From positions 1,550,001 through 1,614,000 of the forward strand of contig NZ_CP107007.1 of assembly GCF_025725645.1 (NCBI RefSeq): a DNA stretch of 64,000 nt, written 5' to 3'. Source of the stretch: Halomonas sp. GD1P12. GTDB lineage: Bacteria > Pseudomonadota > Gammaproteobacteria > Pseudomonadales > Halomonadaceae. This document shows, in pieces, positions 48,608 through 57,253 of the stretch (the stretch's first letter is position 1; every line of letters starts with the position of its first letter). A model generated the notes under the pieces. The model did not search any database and was not told the origin of the DNA. It saw only the letters and a program-made list of their open reading frames with translations. Position numbers and translations under genes: made by a program.

Positions 48608-49507
48608 TCACTGGATGGAGTAAACGCAGTCTCGCCCGGTGTCCTTGGCGCGATAAAGCGCCTTGTCTGCGCGCTTCAAAAGTGTGGCGAGTATCTCCTG
48701 CGAGCGGTACTCAGCGACCCCGATGCTGATGGTGACCTCCCCGGTGCCGGCGCCCAAATCGAGCTTCGCGATACTGTCGCGCACGCGCTCGGCGACGCGG
48801 TAACAGTGGCCAAGCGTTGTGCGTGGTGCTACCGCCACGAACTCTTCACCCCCCAGTCTTGCCAGCATGTCGCTGTCGCGCAAAAGCGCTCTGGTGCGCT
48901 CGGCCAACGCGCGCAGAATCTCATCGCCGTAGGCGTGACCAAACCGATCATTGAAGCGTTTGAAGTGATCGACATCGATCATCATGATCGAAAAGGGGGT
49001 CGAGTCTTGCTCGCTGATCATGCTCAAACGGTTGAGCTCCAGCATTAGTTTGCGGCGGTTGGGAAGCCCCGTCAGCACGTCGGTATGGCAGCGTTTCTCG
49101 AGACGCTGCTCGTTCACCACCTGGCCTGTGATGTTCATCATCATGCCGTTGAAGCGAACGCCGCCGTCAACCCGCACCGGTGACGCGCTGACGCCGATCC
49201 AGTAGGCCTTGTGAGAGGGGTGACAAAGCTTGAAACGGGTAGCTAGCGGCACGAGCCAGCGCGCGGAGCGCTCGATGGCGGTGCTCACCATCGGCCAGTG
49301 TTCGCCGGTAAGCTGTGCGATGGCCGCGTTGGCGCTGTCGGCCAGCGCCGCGCGGTCCAGGTGGTCGAGTATGTCGCGATCGCCTTCCAGATAGGTAAAA
49401 CGCAGGGTGCCATCTGGCGAGCGGTCGAGCTGAAATATGACCCCCGGTAGGCAGGGCAGAAGCGCTTCGGTGGTGGGCGCCGTCAAGGATGAATTGATCA
49501 CGTACAT
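48608..49507 (-). CDS. Diguanylate cyclase with N-terminal PAS-like sensor and GGDEF domain
   Basis: Makes cyclic-di-GMP from GTP. About 299 residues from ATG 49507: a PAS-like domain (about 15-120; PGVIFQLDRSPDGTLRFTYLEGD and YWIGVSASPVR), then a GGDEF domain (about 135-299) with TDVLTGLPNRRKL, MMIDVDHFKRFNDRFGH, the active site RLGGEEFVAVAP and an inhibitory-site RxxD (RDSD) five residues before it. So it is predicted active and product-inhibited. An ATG up to 49654 is in frame, but the extra 49 residues are AT-rich and unlike the family; the start is uncertain. No transmembrane helix. Possible control of PgaCD is inference. Confidence 0.88.
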   Translation of the reverse strand: MYVINSSLTAPTTEALLPCLPGVIFQLDRSPDGTLRFTYLEGDRDILDHLDRAALADSANAAIAQLTGEHWPMVSTAIERSARWLVPLATRFKLCHPSHKAYWIGVSASPVRVDGGVRFNGMMMNITGQVVNEQRLEKRCHTDVLTGLPNRRKLMLELNRLSMISEQDSTPFSIMMIDVDHFKRFNDRFGHAYGDEILRALAERTRALLRDSDMLARLGGEEFVAVAPRTTLGHCYRVAERVRDSIAKLDLGAGTGEVTISIGVAEYRSQEILATLLKRADKALYRAKDTGRDCVYSIQ

Positions 49508-49788
49508 GCGGTGTACCACATGGGAAACGTTGAAAAAATGAAAAATGAGCTGACAGGGTAGCGTGTTAACGACCGGGTTTCTGTAAGCCTTTACTGACAT
49601 CGACCGTGGATCTTTATATTTTATCGTCATAACCATGGCCGTTTTTAGTCGCATAATTATTTAATGGTTGGCTAACGTTGACTGCGTTGAAACGATGTTT
49701 TAGGAGAATAACTGGCGGGTGTCGGGCAAGTTAACTACTGTTTTTAAATACCAACTTTGAAAATCAACAGATTCCTCAGGGACGCACC

Positions 49789-51108
49789 ATGGCAGACGAC
49801 ACCAAGCTGGATCAACAACCCGCCGGTCAGCCCCGCGGCGGCAAGCTCAGCACCAGCGAGCTCTTCAAACATAACCGCGTTCGGGCCATTGCCGGTATTG
49901 CCGCCGTGGCCGTCGTTTGGGCCATCATGGCGCAGTCCAACGCCAATACCCATCGCGATCGTATCGACGTTCTGGAAAACGATTTGGCGACGTCCGAGCA
50001 GCAAAATCAGCGCTTGAGCCAGCGCGTTAGCGAAATCGAGCAGGCGGAAACCGACCTCGGCGCGATGCGCGAAGAGATTGCTTCGCTCGAGCAGCGCCAG
50101 GCGGAGGCCCAGCAAAGCGTGCAGCAGGCCGAGGAAGAGGCCCAAACGATTCAGTCGCGTCTCGAAGAACTTCAAAACCAGCGCGATTCGCTCGAAAAGG
50201 AAGTCGAGAGCCTCGAACAGGAGCTTCAAAACGCTCAGGAAAACATGCAGTCGCTGCGCGACGAGCGTGACGAGATCACCTCGACGCGTGATGAAGCGCA
50301 GTCGAATCTGGACCAGATCGAGCAGGCGCGTGAAAGCGCCGAAGAGGCCCGTCAGGAAGCGGAAACCGCGCGCCAGCAGGCCGAAGAGCAGCGTCAGCAG
50401 GTACTCGACGCGCAAAACGAAGCTCAGCAGCAGCTCGAGGAGCTCGAAAGCCAGGTGAGCGACGCCGAAGAGCGCCTCGCATCACTACAAGAAGAGATCG
50501 ACAGTGCCCAGCAGGAGGTCGATCAGCTGGAAAGCGAGCGTGAAAGCGCAAGCAGCGAGCGCGATGATCTTCAGTCGGAAATCGATTCGCTCACCGAACA
50601 GCGCGATGAGCAGGCGCAGAGCCTGACACAGGTTCGCTCGGAAATGGACGATCTCATGGTGGCCCTGGATATGGGTCGCGAAGAGCTCTCAAACGTCGAA
50701 AGCGATATCGAAACGCGTGAGCAGCAGCTCGAGCGGCTGGAAAGTCAGCTCAGCGACTGGCGCGAAGAACTATCCGCGCTCGACGCTCGCCTTGAAGTCG
50801 ACGACGCCAGCGAAGACGAGGTGCCCAATCTGGCTCCCAACGGCCAGCAGTCGAATCAGGGTGGTCAGAGTGGACAGAGCCAGTCGTCTCAGGGGGAGTC
50901 TGATCAAGCCCAGAACCGTCAGGGCCAGGGGTCACAGGGCCAAAGCGGACAGAATGGTCAGAGCAGCGCGCAGAATCAGGGTGGACAGAGTCCGACTGGA
51001 CAGAGCCCGACTGGTCAGAGCTCAAACCAGTCCGGCCAATCCAACGGTGCTTCTTCGCAGGACGATGAAGGCGAGGAGGAAACCGACGAGCAGAGTGCTG
51101 CCCAGTAA
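49789..51108 (+). CDS. Unrecognised membrane-anchored coiled-coil protein with Q/S/G-rich repeat tail
   Basis: 439 residues. Order: basic, Pro/Gly-bearing N-terminus (1-31), one transmembrane helix (about 33-49; AIAGIAAVAVVWAIMA), a very long Glu/Gln/Ser heptad coiled coil (about 55-345), a short acidic hinge (about 345-355) and a low-complexity tail (about 356-439) of GQS/NQS-type repeats ending acidic. No Cys and almost no Pro outside the two ends. Topology inference: small cytoplasmic head, periplasmic rod. It resembles neither an SMC ATPase (no Walker motifs) nor a known stalk protein that I can name. Divergent from the diguanylate cyclase, monocistronic, with its own terminator. CAGGGACG precedes the ATG. 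Confidence 0.75.
   Translation: MADDTKLDQQPAGQPRGGKLSTSELFKHNRVRAIAGIAAVAVVWAIMAQSNANTHRDRIDVLENDLATSEQQNQRLSQRVSEIEQAETDLGAMREEIASLEQRQAEAQQSVQQAEEEAQTIQSRLEELQNQRDSLEKEVESLEQELQNAQENMQSLRDERDEITSTRDEAQSNLDQIEQARESAEEARQEAETARQQAEEQRQQVLDAQNEAQQQLEELESQVSDAEERLASLQEEIDSAQQEVDQLESERESASSERDDLQSEIDSLTEQRDEQAQSLTQVRSEMDDLMVALDMGREELSNVESDIETREQQLERLESQLSDWREELSALDARLEVDDASEDEVPNLAPNGQQSNQGGQSGQSQSSQGESDQAQNRQGQGSQGQSGQNGQSSAQNQGGQSPTGQSPTGQSSNQSGQSNGASSQDDEGEEETDEQSAAQ
50855..51050 (+). repeat. Degenerate tandem CAGAGYGG(A/T)-type repeats encoding a GQS tail
   Basis: Repeated words such as GGTCAGAG, GGACAGAG and CAGAATCAGGGTGGACAGAG recur; the pair encoding GQSPTGQSPTGQS (about 50990-51020) is nearly perfect. 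In-frame low-complexity DNA of this type can expand or contract by slippage. Confidence 0.65.
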
Positions 51109-51148
51109 AGCGTTTTCCCTTGAACGGGCAGCATTAAGAAGTCGCTAC

Positions 51149-51179
51149 GCGGGTACGGCAAACGCCGTACCCGCTTTTT
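51149..51179 (+). terminator. Intrinsic terminator after the coiled-coil gene
   Basis: GCGGGTACGGC (51149-51159), loop AAAC, GCCGTACCCGC (51164-51174), TTTTT. Confidence 0.92.
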
Positions 51180-51253
51180 ATCGTTTCGAGTTTATGAACC
51201 GGGCGCCAGCGCGTATGATTTAGCCACTTAAACGCTGTGCAAAGGAGCGTACA

Positions 51254-52054
51254 ATGGATGGGATCAAGCACATAATCGCAGTAGCGTCCGGCAAGGGGGG
51301 CGTGGGGAAATCCACCGTCACCGTAAACCTGGCGCTGGCGCTCGCCGCCCAGGGGTATCGCGTTGGAGTGCTCGACGCCGATATCTATGGCCCAAGCCAG
51401 GCGCAAATGCTCGGTGTGGAAGAGGGCACGCGGCCTCAGCCTGCCGGTGAAAACGCGTTTATGCCGCTTCAGGCCCACGGGCTCAAGGCAATGTCGATGG
51501 CGTTTTTGGTCAATTCCCGCGATGCGATGGTGTGGCGTGGCCCGATGGTCGTTGGCGCCTTTCAGCAGATGCTCAATCAGACCCAGTGGGGCGAGCTCGA
51601 CTTTCTGCTGATCGACATGCCGCCGGGCACCGGCGACATCCAGTTGACACTTGCCCAAAAGGTGCCGGTATCCGGCGCGGTGATCGTCACGACCCCCCAG
51701 GATATCGCGCTTCTGGATGCGCGCAAGGGCATCGAGATGTTTCGCAAGGTCAACGTGCCGGTGGTGGGCGTGGTCGAGAACATGAGCCTTTACAAGTGCG
51801 AAAGCTGTGGCCATGAGGCGGCCATTTTCGGTACTGGCGGCGGCGAGCGCATCGCTCAGGAGTACGCCACGAAAGTGTTGGGGCGCCTCCCGCTGGCGAT
51901 GTCCATTCGCGAGCTGGCGGACTCCGGCAAGCCCACGGTGGTCTCGAGCCCCGAAAGCGACGAGAGCCAAACCTTTGCCGAAATCGCCCGCCAGGTGGCG
52001 GCTTCGGTGATGGGAACGCAGCAAAGCGGCCCCACGATTTCCTTTAGCGAGTGA
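51254..52054 (+). CDS. apbC: Iron-sulfur cluster carrier ATPase ApbC/Mrp
   Basis: Cytosolic P-loop ATPase that binds and transfers Fe-S clusters. 266 residues: deviant Walker A GKGGVGKST (about 13-21), VLDADIYGPSQ, MPPGTGDIQLT and the cluster-binding CxxC in YKCESCGHE (about 178-181). It starts directly at the P-loop domain and lacks the N-terminal MIP18/DUF59 domain of E. coli Mrp, a common short form. AAAGGAG ribosome site. dcd follows after 9 bases, so they are probably co-transcribed. Confidence 0.93.
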   Translation: MDGIKHIIAVASGKGGVGKSTVTVNLALALAAQGYRVGVLDADIYGPSQAQMLGVEEGTRPQPAGENAFMPLQAHGLKAMSMAFLVNSRDAMVWRGPMVVGAFQQMLNQTQWGELDFLLIDMPPGTGDIQLTLAQKVPVSGAVIVTTPQDIALLDARKGIEMFRKVNVPVVGVVENMSLYKCESCGHEAAIFGTGGGERIAQEYATKVLGRLPLAMSIRELADSGKPTVVSSPESDESQTFAEIARQVAASVMGTQQSGPTISFSE

Positions 52055-52063
52055 TGAGCAGCA

Positions 52064-52630
52064 ATGAGTATTCAGTCTGACAAGTGGATTCGCCGCATGG
52101 CGCAAAGTGACGCCATGATCGAGCCCTTCGAGCCGGGGCAGGTGCGCCACGTCAACGACCAGCGGGTCATCTCCTACGGCACATCGAGCTACGGCTACGA
52201 CGTGCGCTGCTCCGACGAGTTCAAGGTGTTCACCAACATCCACTCGGCGATCGTCGACCCCAAGGCCTTCGATGACAAGAGCTTCGTCGACGTGAAGGGC
52301 GATGTCTGCATCATTCCGCCCAACTCCTTTGCGTTGGCGCGCACCGTGGAGTACTTCCGTATCCCGCGTAACGTGCTCACCATTTGCCTGGGGAAATCCA
52401 CCTACGCGCGCTGCGGTATCATCGTCAACGTCACGCCCCTGGAGCCAGAGTGGGAGGGTCATGTGACGCTGGAGTTCTCCAACACCACCAATCTTCCGGC
52501 GAAGATTTACGCCCACGAAGGTGTGGCGCAGATGCTTTTTCTCGCCGCCGACGAGGAGTGTGAAACCTCCTACAAGGATCGGGGCGGCAAGTACATGGGC
52601 CAGCGCGGCGTGACGCTGCCACGTACCTGA
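52064..52630 (+). CDS. dcd: dCTP deaminase
   Basis: Converts dCTP to dUTP, feeding dTMP synthesis. 188 residues, family length; active-site segments [15 protein letters not shown] (about 41), [12 protein letters not shown] (about 110) and [17 protein letters not shown] with the catalytic Glu (about 138). The mrp/apbC-dcd pairing is common in gammaproteobacteria. Terminator at 52663-52692. Confidence 0.96.
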   Translation: MSIQSDKWIRRMAQSDAMIEPFEPGQVRHVNDQRVISYGTSSYGYDVRCSDEFKVFTNIHSAIVDPKAFDDKSFVDVKGDVCIIPPNSFALARTVEYFRIPRNVLTICLGKSTYARCGIIVNVTPLEPEWEGHVTLEFSNTTNLPAKIYAHEGVAQMLFLAADEECETSYKDRGGKYMGQRGVTLPRT

Positions 52631-52662
52631 CCTCACAGGTCATCGCATCAACAGCCGCATAA

Positions 52663-52692
52663 AAAAAGCGCGCTCGGGAAGGCGCGCTTTTT
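52663..52692. terminator. Bidirectional terminator between dcd and purN
   Basis: AAAAAGCGCGC (52663-52673) pairs with GCGCGCTTTTT (52682-52692); 8-base loop; A and T runs serve both convergent genes. Confidence 0.88.
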
Positions 52693-52708
52693 GCTATCAA
52701 GGGAGCCG

Positions 52709-53443
52709 TCAAACGTCTTCGTCGAGCTCTTCGGCGGCGTCGTCATGAGACAGGCGCATCCCCTGGGGCGGTAGCGGCTGGCCGTCGATGGTGACCTTAT
52801 CGCTTGAGTAGTTGAGCCGGCCCTGCAAAAACCACTGCACGGCAATGGGCAGAATCAGATGCTCGCGGGCGTGCACCTTGTCTTTTAGCCGCTGCTCATC
52901 GTCGTCTTCATCGATGCGACACTCGGCCTGCAGCACGACCGGGCCGCCGTCGAGCTCCTCGGTGACGAAGTGTACGCTACAGCCATGCAGATCGCGCCCG
53001 TCGGCCAGCGCTCGGGCGTGGGTGTTGAGCCCCTGATAGTCAGGTAAAAGCGACGGGTGGATGTTGAGCATTCTGCCCAGAAAGCGCTGTACGAAGCGCG
53101 GCGTCAAAATGCGCATGAAGCCTGCCAGCACGATCAAATCCGGCTCGTGGCGCTCGATCACCTTGATCAGCGCGCCGTCATAGGCCTCGCGGCTTTCGTA
53201 CTCGCGGTGGGGCAGCGCAACGGCTTCGATGCCGGCTTCGTGGGCGCGCTTGAGCCCGAACGCGGCGGGCTCGTTGGAGATCACCGCGACGATTTCGCCG
53301 CCCAACCGGTCGTGATTCTGGGCTTCGATCAGCGCTGCCAGGTTGCTGCCGCTGCCGGAAATAAGCACCACGATGCGGCGCTGATCGACCGGCTCTGGCG
53401 TCATGTCGTTGAGCGTGTCGCTTGTGTACTCGTTATCGCTCAC
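52709..53443 (-). CDS. purN: Phosphoribosylglycinamide formyltransferase
   Basis: Third purine step: formyl transfer from 10-formyl-THF to GAR. 244 residues; PRPP-type loop [14 protein letters not shown] (about 28), catalytic Asn/His in [21 protein letters not shown] (cited: LNIHPSLLP, about 126) and Asp in [11 protein letters not shown] (about 164). The start is GTG 53443, overlapping the purM stop (GTGA); ATG 53404 is an alternative giving a shorter N-terminus. The acidic tail ([11 protein letters not shown]) is extra. Confidence 0.94.
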   Translation of the reverse strand: MSDNEYTSDTLNDMTPEPVDQRRIVVLISGSGSNLAALIEAQNHDRLGGEIVAVISNEPAAFGLKRAHEAGIEAVALPHREYESREAYDGALIKVIERHEPDLIVLAGFMRILTPRFVQRFLGRMLNIHPSLLPDYQGLNTHARALADGRDLHGCSVHFVTEELDGGPVVLQAECRIDEDDDEQRLKDKVHAREHLILPIAVQWFLQGRLNYSSDKVTIDGQPLPPQGMRLSHDDAAEELDEDV

Positions 53444-54522
53444 TGGCTGGCCTCTCCCGCGGCCAGGTTCTCGAGAATCACGGCGTCCTCTTCGCGCTTG
53501 ACGATTTCGCCGATGCGGTAAACGGTTTCGCCCTGATCCTGCAAATAGCTCATCGCCTCGTCGGCCTGCGCCTGGGGCACGACTACCACCATGCCGATGC
53601 CGCAGTTGAGCACCCGGTGCATCTCCACTTCGCTGACGTTGCCCTTGGCCTGCAGCCAGTTGAAAACCTCCGGGCGCTTCCAGGTACTGACGTCGACCCG
53701 TGCGGCCAGGTGCTCCGGCAGTACGCGGGGGATGTTTTCTAAAAGGCCACCGCCGGTGATGTGCGACAGCGCGTGAATCGCAAGCTCGCTTTCGCGCAGC
53801 ATTGAAAGCAGCGACTTGACGTAGATGCGCGTCGGCGCCATCAGCGCATCGCCCAGCGGCTGGCCATCCAGCGGCTCATCGAGGGCAGACTCGCTGACCT
53901 CAAGAATCTTTCGAATCAGCGAGTAGCCGTTGGAGTGAGGGCCGGACGAGGCGAGGCCCAGCAGCACGTCGCCTTCGTCGACCTGGCTTCCGTCGAGAAT
54001 CTCGGATTTTTCGACCACACCGACGCAGAAGCCGGCCAGGTCGTAGTCATTGCCTTCGTACATGCCCGGCATTTCCGCGGTTTCACCGCCGACCAGCGCG
54101 CAGCCCGCTTGCTCGCAGCCGGTGCCGATGCCGGTCACTACGTCGGCGGCGATATCGACATCGAGCTTGCCCGTAGCGTAGTAGTCGAGAAACAGAAACG
54201 GCTCGGCGCCGGCAACGACCAGATCGTTGACGCACATGGCGACAAGGTCGATGCCAATGGTGTCGTGCTTGCCAAGATCCATCGCCAGGCGCAGCTTGGT
54301 GCCCACGCCGTCGGTACCGGTGACCAACACCGGCTGACGGTAGCCCTCGGGCAGTTCGCAAAGCGCGCCGAAACCACCCAGACCGCCCATGACCTCGGGG
54401 CGCGTCGTGCGCTTGGCCACGTGCTTGATACGCTCTACCAGGGCGTTGCCGGCATCGATATCGACTCCGGCATCCTTGTAGCTAAGTGACGGGGAAGCCG
54501 GAGGAGGGGTTGTCTGGGTCAT
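53440..54522 (-). CDS. purM: Phosphoribosylformylglycinamidine cyclo-ligase
   Basis: AIR synthetase, ATP-dependent ring closure in purine synthesis. 360 residues from ATG 54522 ([22 protein letters not shown], cited short: [10 protein letters not shown]). Typical [13 protein letters not shown] (about 65), [13 protein letters not shown] and [11 protein letters not shown] (about 150). AAAGGA precedes this ATG; a longer frame to 54624 was rejected. Overlaps purN. Divergent from the AI-2E permease gene. Confidence 0.95.
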   Translation of the reverse strand: MTQTTPPPASPSLSYKDAGVDIDAGNALVERIKHVAKRTTRPEVMGGLGGFGALCELPEGYRQPVLVTGTDGVGTKLRLAMDLGKHDTIGIDLVAMCVNDLVVAGAEPFLFLDYYATGKLDVDIAADVVTGIGTGCEQAGCALVGGETAEMPGMYEGNDYDLAGFCVGVVEKSEILDGSQVDEGDVLLGLASSGPHSNGYSLIRKILEVSESALDEPLDGQPLGDALMAPTRIYVKSLLSMLRESELAIHALSHITGGGLLENIPRVLPEHLAARVDVSTWKRPEVFNWLQAKGNVSEVEMHRVLNCGIGMVVVVPQAQADEAMSYLQDQGETVYRIGEIVKREEDAVILENLAAGEASQ

Positions 54523-54635
54523 GACAGGTCCTTTGGAGCCTATGGCAGTACGGGATAGGAAGGGTCGCGGCCGAGGGCGGCCGATAATTCGGCGGATTGT
54601 ACCATTTGGCATCGATTGCCGCATTGTCCTGTCGA

Positions 54636-54690
54636 GTTATCGTGCAAGACACGTTATCTTACAACGATAACATGACGTTATGTCGCGACA
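54636..54690. promoter_or_regulatory. Cluster of dyads between purM and the AI-2E permease gene
   Basis: GTTATCG (54636-54642) is the reverse complement of CGATAAC (54665-54671); a second GTTATC (54653-54658) pairs with GATAAC (54666-54671); TGTCGCGACA (54681-54690) is a perfect 10-bp palindrome. Also a TGGTACAAT extended -10 on the minus strand (54595-54603) for purM. Looks like a shared regulatory region. Confidence 0.4.
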
Positions 54691-54717
54691 GGCGACCCTT
54701 TAAGGAGCGATTCGAGT

Positions 54718-55824
54718 ATGCGCCACTCTACCTGGGCTGTGGTGTTTATCCTGCTGCTGGTGGGCCTTGTGTACCTGCTTGATTCGGTGCTGATGCCGTT
54801 CGTGGCAGGCATGATCCTCGCTTATCTGGTCGACCCTATCGCCAACAAACTCCAGCAGTGGGGCATGAAGCGCCCGCTGGCGGTGGCCAGCGTCTTCGTC
54901 GCGCTCTTTTTACTGCTGGCCGCGGCGCTGTTGATCCTGATTCCGCTGATCGTCTCGCAGATCAAGCAGCTTGGCGAGGCGCTGCCGGACATCTTCACTT
55001 GGGTCGAAAATCGCCTGGCGCCCCAGGTGCTGGAGTGGACCGGCTATGACGTGCGCGCCGAACTTGGCAACGTGAGAGCCACGCTGTTGGAGAATTGGCG
55101 CGACGCCGGCGGTTATCTGGCCCAGGCGCTGGCGAGCATCGGCCGTTCCGGGGCGGCGTTCGTCACCTGGATCACCTACGTGGCGCTGATTCCCGTGGTC
55201 ACGTTCTATTTGCTGCTCGACTGGGACCGCCTGCTGGCCAACATGGCGGATCTGGTGCCGCGCCACTACGCCCGCGATACCGCCAGACTCGCCAAACGCT
55301 GCGACGCGGTGCTGGCCGCATTCCTGCGCGGCCAGCTTCTGGTCATGCTGAGCCTTGGCGTGATCTACGCACTAGGACTTACGCTGATCGGGCTCAATTT
55401 CGGCCTTTTGATTGGCGTGGTGTCGGGCCTTGTCAGCATCGTGCCTTTCTTGGGGTTCATCGTTGGGCTGGGGGTGGCGCTGGTGGTCGCGTTTTTCCAG
55501 TTCGAAAGCTGGTGGGGGCTTGTTGGCGTACTGGCCGTGTTTAGCGTGGGTCAGGTAATGGAGAGCGTGGTACTACAGCCAAAGCTTTTGGGCGACAAGA
55601 TCGGCCTGCATCCAGTGGCGGTGATCTTCGCCGTACTGGCCGGGGGCAGTCTTTTTGGACTGACTGGCGTACTATTGGCGCTACCCGCCGCGGCGGTCAT
55701 CATGGTGCTTCTGCGCGAGGTGATCGAGCGGTATAAAAATAGCGAGCTGTACGGCGAGGCGAAGCTTACCGGCGCCAAGTCGCTCAACCGGCTCGATCAC
55801 GACAGGGACAGGGAGATTCCATGA
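54718..55824 (+). CDS. AI-2E family transporter (PerM-like permease)
   Basis: 368 residues with about seven or eight helices in the AI-2E exporter/UPF0118 pattern: paired N-terminal helices, a periplasmic helical stretch (about 75-140), and the C-terminal family block VSGLVSIVPFLGFIVGLGVAL and GDKIGLHPVAVIFAVLAGGSLFG (cited: GDKIGLHPVAVIFAVL). Members export diverse substrates (autoinducer-2 in TqsA, Na+/H+ in some halophile members), so the substrate is open. AAGGAGCG ribosome site. Overlaps hda by 4 bases (ATGA). Confidence 0.9.
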   Translation: MRHSTWAVVFILLLVGLVYLLDSVLMPFVAGMILAYLVDPIANKLQQWGMKRPLAVASVFVALFLLLAAALLILIPLIVSQIKQLGEALPDIFTWVENRLAPQVLEWTGYDVRAELGNVRATLLENWRDAGGYLAQALASIGRSGAAFVTWITYVALIPVVTFYLLLDWDRLLANMADLVPRHYARDTARLAKRCDAVLAAFLRGQLLVMLSLGVIYALGLTLIGLNFGLLIGVVSGLVSIVPFLGFIVGLGVALVVAFFQFESWWGLVGVLAVFSVGQVMESVVLQPKLLGDKIGLHPVAVIFAVLAGGSLFGLTGVLLALPAAAVIMVLLREVIERYKNSELYGEAKLTGAKSLNRLDHDRDREIP

Positions 55825-56525
55825 GCAGAGTGCCGGCTCAGCTGCCGCTGGGCGTCGGGCTTCGCGACGACGCCACCTTCGATAACTACTTCGCATCCAG
55901 TGCCAATGCCTCACTTCTGACCTCGCTTGGCCGCCAGCTCGAGCCGGACGCGGAACCCTTCGTCTATCTATGGGGCTCGCCCGGTAGCGGGCGAAGCCAC
56001 CTGTTGCAGGCCGCCTGCCACGCCGCCTCGGATCGTGACAAGCGCGCGCTCTATCTACCGCTGGCGGATTTGGGGCACTTCCCGCCATTGATGCTTGAGG
56101 ATATCGAACGCCTCGACCTGGTGGCGATCGACGATCTGGAGTGCGTGGTTGGACGCAAGCGCTGGGAAGAAGCGCTTTTCCATGCCTTCAACCGGCTGCG
56201 TGACGCAGGCAAAGGGCTAATCATCGCCGCCAGCGCCCCACCGCGCCAACTCAACGTGGCGCTGTCGGACTTGGCTTCACGACTGAGTTTCGGAGTGACG
56301 TATCACCTGCATTCGCTGGACGACGCGGACCGTCTGCAGGCGTTGAAGCTGCGCGCCGGCGCCAGGGGAATGGAGCTTCCCGACGACGTGGCCCGCTATA
56401 TTTTACACCGCGGCCCGCGGGAGCTTGGCGAGCTTTGCACGGCGATCGAAACTCTCGACCAGGCGTCGCTATCGGCCAAGCGAAAATTGACGATTCCCTT
56501 TGTTAAATCGGCGCTTGGCTGGTAG
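55821..56525 (+). CDS. hda: DnaA regulatory inactivator Hda
   Basis: AAA+ protein that, with the beta clamp, stimulates ATP hydrolysis by DnaA after initiation. 234 residues: N-terminal clamp-binding start (SRVPAQLPLGVGLRDDATF; the QLPLGV clamp motif), Walker A WGSPGSGRSHLL (about 53), Walker B LVAIDDLECV (about 98) and sensor/arginine-finger region LASRLSFGVTYHL (about 152). The permease-hda arrangement after purM is as in Pseudomonas. Confidence 0.94.
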   Translation: MSRVPAQLPLGVGLRDDATFDNYFASSANASLLTSLGRQLEPDAEPFVYLWGSPGSGRSHLLQAACHAASDRDKRALYLPLADLGHFPPLMLEDIERLDLVAIDDLECVVGRKRWEEALFHAFNRLRDAGKGLIIAASAPPRQLNVALSDLASRLSFGVTYHLHSLDDADRLQALKLRAGARGMELPDDVARYILHRGPRELGELCTAIETLDQASLSAKRKLTIPFVKSALGW

Positions 56526-56553
56526 CCGCCTTCAAGCGGCCGGGCGATTTTTT
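56525..56553 (+). terminator. Weak candidate terminator after hda
   Basis: GCCGC (56525-56529), CTTCAA, GCGGC (56536-56540), then CGGGCGATTTTTT. The stem is short and the T-run is displaced by 7 bases. Confidence 0.4.
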
Positions 56554-56554
56554 G

Positions 56555-56929
56555 CTAGGCGGTTTCCCGCATCGAGCTGGCCAGCTGCTGCGCTTTCTGC
56601 ATATTTTCTTCGGTCAGTTTTTGGCTTTTTTGAAAGAAGTCGCGCTGAATCGATGTCATCTGATCGGCATTGCCTTTGAGGCGCTCGGCCAGCGTTTTAG
56701 CCACACGCTGCTGGCCTTCCATATAGTCGCGAAGCTCGGCGGCGTCCTTTACCTGCATTAGCTGGCGCGCCTGCTCCAGGCCTAGATCGACGTAGGCTTT
56801 TTGCGCATTGAGCTGGGCGTTGAACAGCTTTTCTGATGTGTTCACGCCGAGCGAAACGAAGGCCTGCAAGGGGCCGAGAAAAAGCGAATGGAACTGCTCG
56901 TTGGTTGGCGATTGTTGGAACGTTGCCAT
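56555..56929 (-). CDS. phaP: Phasin family protein (PHA granule coat)
   Basis: 124-residue amphipathic helical protein matching the phasin family: start MATFQQSPTNEQFHSLFLGPLQAF (cited: LFLGPLQAFVSLGVN), LNAQKAYVDLGLEQARQLMQVKD and FFQKSQKLTEENMQKAQQL. Phasins coat polyhydroxyalkanoate granules; no PHA synthase is in this window. GGGAGAAA precedes the ATG. A CTGC-N3-GCAG PhaR-type site lies about 100 bases upstream, supporting PHA-linked control. Confidence 0.88.
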   Translation of the reverse strand: MATFQQSPTNEQFHSLFLGPLQAFVSLGVNTSEKLFNAQLNAQKAYVDLGLEQARQLMQVKDAAELRDYMEGQQRVAKTLAERLKGNADQMTSIQRDFFQKSQKLTEENMQKAQQLASSMRETA

Positions 56930-56998
56930 GGTGTTTCTCCCGTTAGTCGATGGAAAGGAACAAGGCCCATTCTCGAAGCCGTGTTCTTACGCGTGTTA

Positions 56999-57014
56999 CG
57001 TCAATCTTTTGACG
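56999..57014. promoter_or_regulatory. CGTCAA-TCTT-TTGACG dyad in the phasin leader
   Basis: Perfect 6-4-6 dyad 70 bases before the phasin ATG, between it and the PhaR-type site. Could be an operator or an RNA hairpin in the leader. Confidence 0.4.
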
Positions 57015-57029
57015 TTTAGCATAAATCCT

Positions 57030-57044
57030 TGCTGCTTTGCAGCA
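57030..57044. promoter_or_regulatory. PhaR-type operator upstream of the phasin gene
   Basis: TGCTGC-TTT-GCAGCA, containing CTGC-N3-GCAG, the site described for the PHA regulator PhaR of Paracoccus. The 324-base gap 56930-57253 also holds the CGTCAA dyad; I see no gene in it. Confidence 0.6.
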
Positions 57045-57253
57045 TAGCAACGGTCTTTGTGCGCTGCAACATGGCGGCGCTGTTGGAGAACGGTGCAAAG
57101 GCCAGGGTAGCGATCAATCGATAGGCGCTCAATTGACGCCAGGAACCGGCTCGACGTTGTCGATAGCCGCTCCAGTGGCTAGGGTAAAGTGGGTAGTTTG
57201 CTAAACGCGTCAATAGCAGCCGAACGAGCGGCTCGCTTAAAAGGAGAAAACGT

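Noticed and set aside
51134..52636. 500-residue open frame antisense to apbC and dcd
   Set aside because: It mirrors two clear genes on the opposite strand, is His/Arg-rich without any domain, and lacks a ribosome site; a GC-rich codon-bias shadow.
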